From Capra hircus (lineage: Eukaryota > Chordata > Mammalia > Artiodactyla > Bovidae): a stretch of 64,000 bases of DNA. Made by a program: the position numbers and the translations under genes. Shown in pieces: positions 55,035 to 64,000 of this stretch (positions are counted from its first letter, which is position 1; each line of letters begins with the position of its first letter). The DNA lies in assembly GCF_001704415.2 (NCBI RefSeq), contig NC_030808.1, positions 131,765,089-131,829,088 of the forward strand. The letters are read 5' to 3'. The notes under the pieces are model-generated. The model saw only the letters and a list, made by a program, of their open reading frames with translations. It ran no database searches and was not told where the DNA came from.

Positions 55035-57430
55035 AACCTAGCAGATACCAAGGGATGACTATACTATCCAAAGTGATGCACAGATTCAGTGTAATCCTTA
55101 TCAAAGTACCCCCCCCCTTTTTCCAGAAATGGAAAAAGCTGACCCTAAAATTCATATGGAATTATAAAAGACCCCAAATAGCCAAAAGAAAATCTTAAAA
55201 ATGGAAAACAAAGTTGGAAGACTCATATTTCCCAATTTCAAAATTTACTACAAAGGCTCAGTAATCAAACAGTGTAGTACTGGCACACAAGGAATGAAAA
55301 ATAGACCAATGGACTAGAATTCAGAGTAGTGAAATAAAACCATACATCTATGGTCAGTTGACTTTTGACTCTGACCACGAGAAGGATGCCAAGACCATTT
55401 TAATACAGGAAAGAATAGTCTCTTTAACAAATGATGCTGGGACAACTGGATATCCACATGCAAAAGAATGAAACTGGATTCCTACTTCATACCACATACA
55501 AGTATCAACTCAAAATAAATAGATGATGAAAATAAAAGAGTTAAAACTTAAAACCTCTCAGAAGGAAACTTAGGGAAAAGTCTTTCTGACCTTGGATTTA
55601 GCAAGAGATTCTCAGATTTGACATCAAATAATAATAATAAACTGTACTTCATTAAAAAAAAAAACCATTTGTGCAAAGGACAATATCAAGAAAATGAAAA
55701 GACAGCCTACAGAATTAGAAAAGAATACTTGCAAATATAATTCTGATAAGAATCTATATCCAGAACATATAATGCACTTGTAGAACCTAACAACAAAATG
55801 AAAAACTTACCTCAAAAAAGGATAACGGACTTGAATAAGTAATTCTCCAAAGAAGGTATACAAATACCTTGAAAGCATTTGAAAAGATGCTCAGCATCAT
55901 TAGTCATTACAGAAATGCCAATCAAAATAACAATGAAATACCATTTCACATCTTACTAGGATGGCTATAATCAAATCAAATTAAACCAAACCAAAAAAAA
56001 GGAAAACAAGTGTTGATGAGGATATGTAGAAACTGGAACCCCTTTTACACTACTGGTCAAAATGTAAAATGGTACAAATGCCAAGGGAAACAGGTGATGG
56101 TTCCTCAAATGTTAAACACAGAACTACCATAATTCCACTCCTAGGTATACACTCAAAAAAACTGAAAACAGGAATTAAAACAAATACTTGTGCACAAATG
56201 TTCACAGCTTCCTAGTCCCAGTAATCAAAAGATAGAAACAACCCAAATGTACATCAACAGATGAATGGATAAACAAAAATGTGGTATATATCCATATAAG
56301 GCAATATTCAGTTCAGTTCAGTCGTGCCCGACTCTTTGCGACCCCATGAATCGCAGCACGCCAGGCCTCCCTGTCCATCACCAACTCCCAGAGTGCACCC
56401 AAACTCATGTCCATTGAGTCGGTGATGCCATCCAGCCATTCCATCCTCTGTCGTCCCCTTCTCCTCCTGCCCCCAATTCCTCCCAGCATCAGGGTCTTTT
56501 CCAATGAGTCAACTCTTCGCATGAGATGGCCAAAGTATTGGAGTTTCAGCTTCAGCATCAGTCCTTGCAATGAACACCCAGGACTGATCTCCTTTAGGAT
56601 GGTCTTGATGAAAGTGAAAGAGGAGAGTGAAAAAGCTGGCTTATAGCTCAACATTCAGAAAACGAAGATCATGGCATCTGGTCCCATCACTTCATGGGAA
56701 AAAGTGGAAACAGTGTCAGACTTTATTTTTGGGGGCTCCAAAATCACTGCAGATGGTAACTGCAGCCATGAAATTAAAAGACGCTTACTACTTGGAAGGA
56801 AAGTTATGACCAACCTAGACAGCATATTCAAAAGCAGAGACATTACTTTGCAAACAAAGGTCCGTCTAGTCAAGGCCATGGTTTTTCCAGTAGTCATGTA
56901 TGGATGTGAGAGTTGGACTGTGAAGAAAGCTGAGGGTCAAAGAATTGATGCTTTTGAACTGTGATGTTGGAGAATACTCTTGAGAGTCCCTTGGACTGCA
57001 AGGAGATCCAATCAGTCCATCCTAAAGGCAATATTATTCAGCCATAAAAGGGATGAAGTAGTGATACATGCTACAACATGGATGAACCTCAAAAACAGTG
57101 TGCTGAGTGAAAGAAACTAGACACAAAAGGTTAATATTGTATGACTCAATATTACTACTCTGGTTATGTCATATAATGATTACATATTATACAACATAGC
57201 CAGAGTAGGTAACTCTGTATAGACAGAAAGCCGATTAGTGGTTGCCAGGGGCTGAAGGGAAGGAGTAATGGGACCAACTGTTGAATGGGAATAGTTTCCT
57301 TTTGGAGTGATGAAAATAGTTTGGAATTAGACAGATGCGGTGGTTGCACAACACTGTTAATGGACTAAATAACGCTGAATTATACACTTTAAAATGGTTA
57401 ATTAACTTCATGAACTTTACATCATAAAAA
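55035..57430 (+). mobile_element. L1 LINE ORF2 3' end plus 3' UTR (sense), interrupted by BovB
   Basis: 'ccaaagtgatgcacagattc', 'tccagaaatggaaaaagctg' and 'gctcagtaatcaaacagtgt' are from the L1 ORF2 C-terminal region (frame 54941-55198 still reads KWKKLTLKFIWNYKRPQIAK). The 3' UTR follows, broken at 56308 by BovB and resuming at 57036 with 'attcagccataaaagggatg'. It ends near 'aatggttaattaacttcatg'. Dead. Confidence 0.85.
56298..57035 (-). mobile_element. BovB insertion with 5' inversion, 11-bp target duplication
   Basis: The perfect direct repeat 'aaggcaatatt' (56298-56308 and 57025-57035) bounds one insertion made of two opposed BovB pieces. 56309-56605 is the 3' end in antisense. 56606-57024 is the adjoining 5' piece in sense. 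Both pieces stop at the same BovB position ('ccatcctaaagg'). Frames in both pieces read BovB ORF sequence (GGSKITADG in the sense part, RMEWLDGITDSMDM in the antisense part). One event, inserted in an L1. Confidence 0.93.
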
Positions 57431-57667
57431 TTACTTTCTTAAAAGATTCCCATGTCAATTTCTTAAAGTCATCATATGTCCTTTCTGTCAAAACTTTCCA
57501 TTTCTACTATTTATGTTCTAGTTCAGGCCCATGTTGTGCTTGAGCCATCACTACCCTCTACTTTTCTTTTCCTGTTTCTTTTACTAATCTAGTCTATCTC
57601 ACTTCAAACCATCACCCATATCATCCAGTCTAACTTTATATTACAGCTACAATTACATGACCTATTG

Positions 57668-58492
57668 TAGCACAAACTGGAATCAAGATTGCAGGGAGAA
57701 ATATCAATAACCTCAGATATGCAGATGACAACATACTTATGGCAAAAAGCAAAGAGGAACTAAGAACCTCTTAAAAGTGAAACGTAAGGGTGAAAAAGCT
57801 GGCTTAAAACTCAACATTCAAAAAACAAAGATCATGGCATCCAGTCCCATCACTTCATTGCAAATAGATGGGGAAACAATGGAAACAGTGACAGACTTTA
57901 TTTTCTTGGCTCCAAAATCACTATGAACGGTGACTGTAGCTATGAAATTAAAAGATGCCTGCTCCCTGGAAGAAAAGCTATGACCAACCTAGACAGTATA
58001 TTAAAAAGCAGAGACATTACTTTACCAACAAAGGGCCATCTCGTCAAAGCTATGGTTTTTCCAGTACTCATGTATGGATGTGAGAGTTGGACTATAAAGA
58101 AGACTAAGCACTGAAGAATTGATGCCTTCAAACTGTGGTGCTGGAGAAGACTGTTGAGAGTCCTCTGGACTGCAAGGAGATCAAACAAGTCAATCCTAAA
58201 GGAAATCAGCCCTGAATATTCATTGGAAGGACTGATGCTGAAGCTGAAGCTCTAATACTTTGGCCACCTGATGCACAAAACTGACTCACTGGAAAAGATC
58301 CTGATGCTGGGAAAGATTGAAGGCAGGAGAAGGGAACGAGGATGAGATGGATGGAGGCTGGATGGCATCGCCGAATTGATGGACATGAGTTTAAACAAGC
58401 TCCAGGAGTAGGTGATGGACAGGGAAGCCTGGCGTGCTGCATCCATGGGGTTTCAAAGAGTCAGACACAACTAAGCGATTAAACTGAACTGA
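57668..58492 (+). mobile_element. BovB 3' part, sense
   Basis: Starts at the RT catalytic region ('cctcagatatgcagatgaca', encoding the RYADD motif, intact here) and continues to the 3' tail 'aactgaactgactg'. Frameshifts and stops throughout (for example the frame ends at 58114). Dead, 5'-truncated. Confidence 0.93.
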
Positions 58493-58541
58493 CTGCACAA
58501 AAGCCAATAGTGGCTCTTCTGCCTAACAAATTAAAAGAAAT

Positions 58542-58769
58542 ACTGTGCCTAGAGCTTCCCTCATAGGTCAGTTGGTAAATCATCTGCCTGTAATGCAGGA
58601 GACCCGGGTTCGATTCCCGGGAATATCCCCTGGAGAAGGAAATGACAACCCACTCAGGTATTCTTGCCTGGAGAATCCCATGGACAGAGGAGCCTGGCAG
58701 GCTACAGTCCATGGGATCGAAAGAGTCGGACACGACTTAGCGACTAAACAACAACAACTGTGCCTAGAG
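58542..58769 (+). mobile_element. Bov-tA SINE with perfect 13-bp target duplication and a consensus B box
   Basis: 'actgtgcctagag' at 58542-58554 recurs at 58757-58769. The tRNA-like head contains 'gtcagttggtaaatcatctg' (A-box region) and 'ggttcgattcccgg', which matches the Pol III B-box consensus GGTTCGANTCC. The T-arm-like stem 'cccgg/ccggg' is preserved. Confidence 0.95.
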
Positions 58770-58857
58770 TCTACAGTCCTCTACAGGATGTCCTCAAACC
58801 TTCCTTTCCAGGCTTATGTTATAGACTATAGAAAACAGTAGAGAACTTGAAACATTA

Positions 58858-59035
58858 TAGGCCTTTGGGTTCAAATCCCAGGTATGTGTCTTACTAACCA
58901 TGCCATCTTGAGCAAGCTGTTTCACTTTTCGGAGCTCAGAAATGGAGTAAACAGCACTTACCATGAGTGTTATGAGAACTGATAAAATAATGTAAAGGAA
59001 TAGCGCAGTACACAGGAGTAAATGTTAAATAAAAG
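58858..59035 (-). repeat. MIR SINE (antisense)
   Basis: 'gggttcaaatcccaggtatg', 'gccatcttgagcaagctgtt' and 'gagtgttatgagaactgata' are the MIR core in reverse. Confidence 0.78.
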
Positions 59036-59989
59036 CATCTTTCTGTAACGCCCTGCACTGAAACTACTCTAAAGCTTAATAAAAATGTGGAAATATCTAA
59101 TTCATGACTTAGTTTACCTCGTTTGCTAGTTTTTTCCCAAAACCGTATTAAAAATTCTGTCTTTTAAAGAATCTACCCACTCAAGAAGTGTCATTTCAAA
59201 TAACAACTTTATTATCTTCCTGCTTTGTGTTTTTCAACACTCTTCATTCTCTATCCTCACCTCTCATGATATATAAGCTCTCCATTTTTTTAAGTATTTT
59301 TGTTTTAGTATTCTGTATTTCTGAGGTACTTGCATGCTAGCATTTCCTGTGTTTATCTTTTAACCCTATCTACTAGAATATAAGCTTTCAGAGAGGATTA
59401 TTTTACTATCTCACTGGTCTTTTGCATTTCCTGTATAGGAAGATGATCAATGGGTTTATTAAATTGATTAAATTGAATATTGATATAAGCAAAAGCAAAA
59501 TTTAAACCTGAAAATGGAAGACTAATTCTAAAATATTTTTTTGATTCTGAAAAAGATAATGGTCTAAGACTAATTGTACCTTGCCCCAAAAAAGAATGAA
59601 GAATTTCTAGACAGACCCAACAATTAAATCCCAAGTGGGAAACAATCAAAACAACTTATTTTAATCTTAGAGGCCAGACATAGTTCACAGAAAATATAAA
59701 CTTAGAATATCTGTTTTCTGTGCAACACAAAGTCCTGTTTATCATGTGGATGATACAAATGCATGCAAAATCAATGGTTTGCTTTTTCCCCTGCTTACAA
59801 ATCTTTAGGAAGGGCTTGTTTTATTTCTTTTGTTTCCACTGCTTAAAAACACTCCTTCTAATCTCATGTTTTATCAATGAGAGAGTAGATGCAAATGTAC
59901 TTTACAAAATTATGCAAATGTAAAATATTAATATCTCAATTTCTCAAGTATGTTATAATCAACAACAATTAGATCATTTTAACAACACA
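59036..59989. other. NCK1 intron sequence; possible L2 3' piece at 59340-59480
   Basis: 'tctactagaatataagcttt' followed by 'tgcatttcctgtataggaag' is weakly L2-like. The rest is unassigned AT-rich DNA. Confidence 0.35.
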
Positions 59990-60290
59990 GGGCTTCCTGG
60001 ATAGCTCAGTTGGTAAACAATCCGACTGCAATGCAGGAGACCCCAGTTCGATTCCTGGGTCAAGAAGATCTGCTAGAGAAGGGTTAGGCTACCCACTCCA
60101 GTATCCTTGGGCTTCCCTTGTGGCTCAGCTGGTAAATAATTCGCTTGCAATGCAGGAGACCTGGGCTGGGAAGATTCCCCTGGAAAAGGGAAAGGCTACC
60201 CACTCCAGTATTTTGGCCTGGAGAATTCCATGGGCTGTATAGTCCATGGGGTCGCAAAGAGTCAGACACGACTGAGTGACTTTCACGTCA
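59990..60290 (+). mobile_element. Bov-tA SINE with duplicated tRNA head (sense)
   Basis: The first head plus a partial body spans about 59990-60105. At 'gggcttcccttgtggctcag' (about 60108) a second full unit starts and runs to 'cacgactgagtgactttcac'. The element is therefore head-body(partial)-head-body. The first B box ('agttcgattcctgg') is better preserved than the second, which is deleted. A short CGTCA-type simple repeat follows. Confidence 0.88.
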
Positions 60291-60499
60291 CGTCACATCA
60301 CATCAACAAGCAGGCTCCCTCAGATTAATGTATAGTCTTTTCTAAATTTTTCTCAACTTCAGCTGGTTCACCAGAATCCTAATTTTAACCAGACCCTTTT
60401 GCAGCAAATCCTGCCAATCCATTACTTATCTGACTCTAACGCTATAGTCATACATGTAATGTGTGCACTAGGAAAACTCTTAAACAAGAGACCCTAAGT

Positions 60500-60700
60500 T
60501 TAAATTTCAATGGTGCTACTTACAGATCAATCAGAGCTTGGTCAAGTTATTTAACCTTCTTTAAACTCCACTTTCCTTGTTTGTGAAATGTGGTGCAGAG
60601 TAACTACCTATCTTAGAAAAATTGTGTAATGAATTTTTTAAAGTTTATATGGAAAGCACTCAGCACAGTACATAGCACACAGCAGGCACTCAATCGATGG
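60500..60700 (-). repeat. MIR SINE (antisense)
   Basis: 'ggtcaagttatttaaccttc', 'ctccactttccttgtttgtg' and 'agcacacagcaggcactcaa' are the MIR core in reverse. Confidence 0.78.
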
Positions 60701-60773
60701 TGATGATTATCGATATTTTCCTACCTCCTAGTGCTTCCAGAATTTATTTTTTAAAAAATAAGCATTGTTTCTT

Positions 60774-60803
60774 TTTACTTTTTTTTTTTTTTTTTTTTTT
60801 TAC
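60774..60803. repeat. Poly(T) run
   Basis: A T run of more than 20 bases preceded by 'tttctttttac'. No recognisable antisense retroposon body is attached. Confidence 0.8.
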
Positions 60804-61629
60804 TATAGCATGAAATAGCTGGACGTGGCCAGGGTTGGGAGGGAGATACTCAGGTTTGTGAACTCAGGACGTACCTAACTCTGAGGTAGTCATTTTTATC
60901 ATTAGCTTTGTTTAAAAAAACCAAAAGCATTAGTATAGCTTTCAATCTTCCCCTCACTCACACTCTTCCCCTTCCACTCCAATCCACTAGGTCTTACTTC
61001 TTTCTTCCTACAGCACCGTTTCTTGACCAAAACAATGTACTATTAACTCCTCAAGAGTTTTTAAGACTCTAGCGAAGCACTGTGAATAGTTGTCCTCTCC
61101 TATAGGATAGTTAAGGCAAATCTTTGTACCCATTAACTATTCATTATGTAACCTGGTTTCCAAATCCTTTGATAAACCTGATGCCAGTATTTGGAAGCAC
61201 CTGAGTTTCTCAAAACCACTGTTAAAGTATAGCTCCCCAAAATGAATAGACTACGTCATGTTTTATTTGGCCAGCACACACTGCAGCCCTTCACCTGAGC
61301 ACCTCAAAAATTTGAATCAATACCATCATATAACATGTTGAGAGTTTTTTTAGCACATACATTATCACAGCAGCTCCTGCCAAGTCTTTTACTCATGTAA
61401 ACCACTGCCAGGACAGAGTCTCAGCAATTTTTCAATCCCTTTTAAAAAGTTAATGTAGACTTTAACATTAATGTCTGTCTCTATTAATCTGTTTCTCAGT
61501 TTTTAGCTTTCAAATGTATTTCTGAACTCAATGTACTAGTTACACTTTCTTCATTAGGTCTTTAAGGATGTCATTCCCCCTCCATCTAAATCACACAGTA
61601 AATAAATGTTCAACAGAATGAGTCTGACG
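60804..61629. other. NCK1 intron sequence, no feature seen
   Basis: Unassigned AT-rich intronic DNA. Confidence 0.35.
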
Positions 61630-61825
61630 GGGCACTTCTGTGATGGTCCAGTGGTTAAGAATCCCCCTTCTAATGCAGGAGAGGCAGGTCCAATCCCTGG
61701 TCAGTGAATGAAAATCCCATATGCTGTGTGCAGTTAAGCCCACATGCCTCAACTACTGAGCCCTGCGTGCTCTGCAATGAGAAGCCTGTGTGCCACAATG
61801 AAGACCCAGCGCAGCAAAAATAGTA
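61630..61825 (+). mobile_element. CHR-2 SINE (sense), internally shortened
   Basis: 'cttctgtgatggtccagtgg' head, then 'cctcaactactgagccctgc' and 'gaagacccagcgcagcaaaa' body. It lacks the middle CHR-2 modules. Confidence 0.85.
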
Positions 61826-62639
61826 ATACTGATCCTTGCTAATTTTTTAGGGAACTATAATTCTGTTATGTTCCTATTTCTTCAAAACCAGTTTCTCCCT
61901 TATGGATTTTCCCCTGATTTCTATGATACATGTAAGGCTGATCAGCTGTGTACCAGAACTATAAGACTTTCAGAGTCAGTAGGGAATTTCCAAGATCATC
62001 TGGTCTTGCCCAGCTCTCTCCTTTACAAATAAGAAACAGGAAATCAGGAAAGTTATACACCCTTGGCCACATGGCTAATAAGTGATATATCTGGGAGGAG
62101 AATGAAGGAATTCTAAATATTATAAATGATGTTCTTTCCAACAGAGGTTTTTATTTAATTTTTTTTGTATTTTTATCAGTTTCTGATTTATATGAAATAA
62201 GATAAATTACTGCTTTTTATTATTCTCTGCTTTATCTGAAACAATGCCCTTTCTGTTCTCAAGGGTTCTAGTTGCCTACCACACAAGGAGAACAAATATT
62301 GTTTCCTCTATGTTTCAAGTCCGTTTGGGACAGTGGGTGAACAGCCTATTTCTATTCTAACAAGCTATAAAACTAAATTAGTAAAAATTTCGGCTTACTG
62401 TAAGCAGTGAGTAAACAAATATTTTACTTATCAATCTCAAATCCTGACTCTAAGTCTACAAATGTATTTAAGAATAACTATCAACTTTTTAAGATTCAAT
62501 AGAATGATAATTTTATATTGATGGTATATATTAAATCGCTGTATCAGTGATACAGTATATCCTTTTTATATCACTTCTAGTTGGTTTATGGTATCACTTA
62601 AAATCAAACTTAAGAAATATTAACAATAAGTAACAACCA
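61826..62639. other. NCK1 intron sequence
   Basis: Weak MIR-like piece at about 62005-62100 ('tacaaataagaaacaggaaa', 'acatggctaataagtgatat'). Otherwise unassigned. Confidence 0.35.
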
Positions 62640-62752
62640 TTACCTACCTCCCCATCAGAATCTAAGTTCTGTGACAATTAGTTTTTCTCTGGCTTGCAGT
62701 AGGTAGTTTCTCAATAAAAATGTTGATAAATGAATGAATGAATGAATAAACT
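62640..62752 (+). repeat. L2 LINE 3' end with (TGAA)n terminus
   Basis: 'agaatctaagttctgtgaca', 'cttgcagtaggtagtttctc' and the terminal GAATGAATGAATGAATAAA run are typical of L2 3' ends. Confidence 0.7.
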
Positions 62753-64000
62753 CTTTAAAAGGAAAACTAACTCCTAAAAATGGATCTAAAATTTTAACAA
62801 CTCCCCAAAAAGTAACCAAGAGAGACATATTCCAGAAGGATTCATTTGGCCACCAAAGTTACCGGGAAAAAAAAAAAAAAAGAGTCTTAATATTACAGCT
62901 TTTTTGCCGATGAAGTGCTTCATCCCTTTCTATTTTGCTCTTTGCCCCAAAATCTCCTGACAGGTTACTGTTTCCTTAGACTCCTTACACATAAGATAGT
63001 TCTACAACAATATCTCTGTGTTCATTTTTCTAGAACCACTGAGCAACTGTTCAAAGAGACCAAATCAAGTTCACTATTATAAGAGTAAAAAGAGACTATC
63101 AGCAGATCTACAATTTAGGTTCTTTGTTAATATCAGAATCATTTTAAAACCTCGACTCAAAGCAATCCAAGAGTTCACTACTTTCTGTTTTCAAATTCTT
63201 TGTATGCAGCTGCTCTCACAATTCATTTCAAACTATCAAATCTCACATTAACCAAAACAGCAATTTCTAGCACTCTGACACTGATTTAATTAAAATACCC
63301 TCTATACTGGTGCCTTCATTAAGCATTATCCTCTACATCAGTCCTCTAAAGTCTAAGTAAAAAGCAGTAACAGTATCATGTTACTTCAAATGCTGAGGAT
63401 GAAGGAATTTGCTCACTTAAAACCTTTTTCTCCTCCTAATGTTTACAATTTATTTAGTTCATTTCAAATGTCTATGCTAAGTTCAGAGAACTAACTACAT
63501 CAAAGTCAAATAATTTATACTTTTTCTATTTGTTATTTAAATATTGATATTAAAAAATTTGAAATTATTTTACCTATCAAGTCAAAGCTATTAATATCTG
63601 ATGTACTGCCAATCACTTAGCTTATGCTGCACAAACATAAAGCACCAGCCTATATAAACCTACCACGTTCTCTCCTTACAGTTTTCCTTTAAATTCACAA
63701 ACTGAAAATTCTAATTTAAAAACAAGAAAGCTATAGATATAATAAACAGATTAACTTACTGAAAAAATCTTTAAGCACCTTTAGCCAATTCATTTTGAAA
63801 AAAAATCCCGTGTTCTCTTTCGTTAGTTTGTTAACACAGCAGGATAATTTTCAGTGAACTTCCTGGTTCTGCAACACTGAAACTCCCCACACCCCATCCA
63901 TGTGACTTGGCCCACACCCAGGCAATAGAAAGTTTTCCTAAGGCTTTTCTCTTGCCAAAACATTTTTTCCCTGAACGCTAACTGAACTATAAAACAAGGA
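62753..64000. other. NCK1 intron to window end, no feature seen
   Basis: AT-rich with a poly(A) run at 62867-62881. No NCK1 exon is found here; the first-SH3 exon is expected further upstream. Confidence 0.4.

Larger units (their letters stand above)
49445..64000 (-). other. NCK1: NCK1 gene, 3' part (5' end beyond the window)
   Basis: Two coding exons (51560-52272 and 49445-49639) encode residues 77-377 of the cytoplasmic adaptor NCK1, plus the split Gly76 codon. The intron between them (49640-51559) is GT-AG. The next upstream intron runs from 52273 past 64000. No sequence encoding the first SH3 domain (expected start MAEEVVVVAKFDYV) is visible in either frame set between 52273 and 64000, so that exon and the promoter lie outside. 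Confidence 0.96.

Noticed and set aside
58554..58630. Possible tRNA gene
   Set aside because: The A- and B-box-like sequence is the head of a Bov-tA SINE, followed by the SINE body and flanked by target duplications. No complete cloverleaf with an acceptor stem is formed.
1..64000. A previously undescribed defence, toxin or biosynthetic system
   Set aside because: Nothing in the window supports one. All coding evidence belongs to NCK1, IL20RB or retrotransposons, and I prefer to say so rather than force a novel claim.

Overview
This window is vertebrate nuclear DNA from a ruminant, most likely a bovid such as cattle. Both genes are split by GT-AG introns. The non-coding DNA is full of ruminant-specific retroposons: Bov-tA and Bov-A2 tRNA-derived SINEs, CHR-2-type SINEs, and the RTE-class LINE BovB. 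Older mammalian L1, L2, MIR and MER5-type hAT copies lie beneath them. The sequence alone does not settle the species within Bovidae.

Two protein-coding genes lie on the minus strand, head to tail. From 64000 down to about 49000 is the 3' part of NCK1, an SH2/SH3 adaptor. One large exon (51560-52272) encodes the second and third SH3 domains and the first part of the SH2 domain. The last coding exon (49445-49639) completes the SH2 domain and carries the stop. The NCK1 start exon with the first SH3 domain is beyond 64000. After about 10 kb of intergenic DNA comes the whole coding region of IL20RB, the shared beta subunit of the IL-19/IL-20/IL-24 receptors. It has seven coding exons between 39096 and 3062, all with canonical splice sites, joining into an intact 305-codon reading frame. 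NCK1 followed by IL20RB on one strand matches the order I know from human chromosome 3q22.

Layout, left to right: 1-2520, sequence downstream of IL20RB with a 38-bp tandem repeat and SINEs; 2520-39250, the IL20RB gene, whose introns are loaded with retroposons; 39.2-49.0 kb, intergenic DNA with old repeats and almost no young SINEs; 49.0-52.3 kb, NCK1 3' UTR and two exons; 52.3-64 kb, an NCK1 intron with L2, L1, BovB and SINE copies.

I found no operon, CRISPR array, mobile resistance unit or unknown protein system. All long open frames other than the gene exons are BovB reverse-transcriptase remnants or translations of SINEs. The most interesting structures are retrotransposition events readable to the base: a BovB copy inserted head-on into an older BovB with a 10-bp target duplication, and a BovB insertion with a 5' inversion of the twin-priming type bounded by an 11-bp target duplication. 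Other points of interest are a 14.8-kb interval without young SINEs around the NCK1 3' end, a G-rich 15-bp tandem repeat beside an IL20RB splice donor, and an apparent shift of the IL20RB start codon relative to human.
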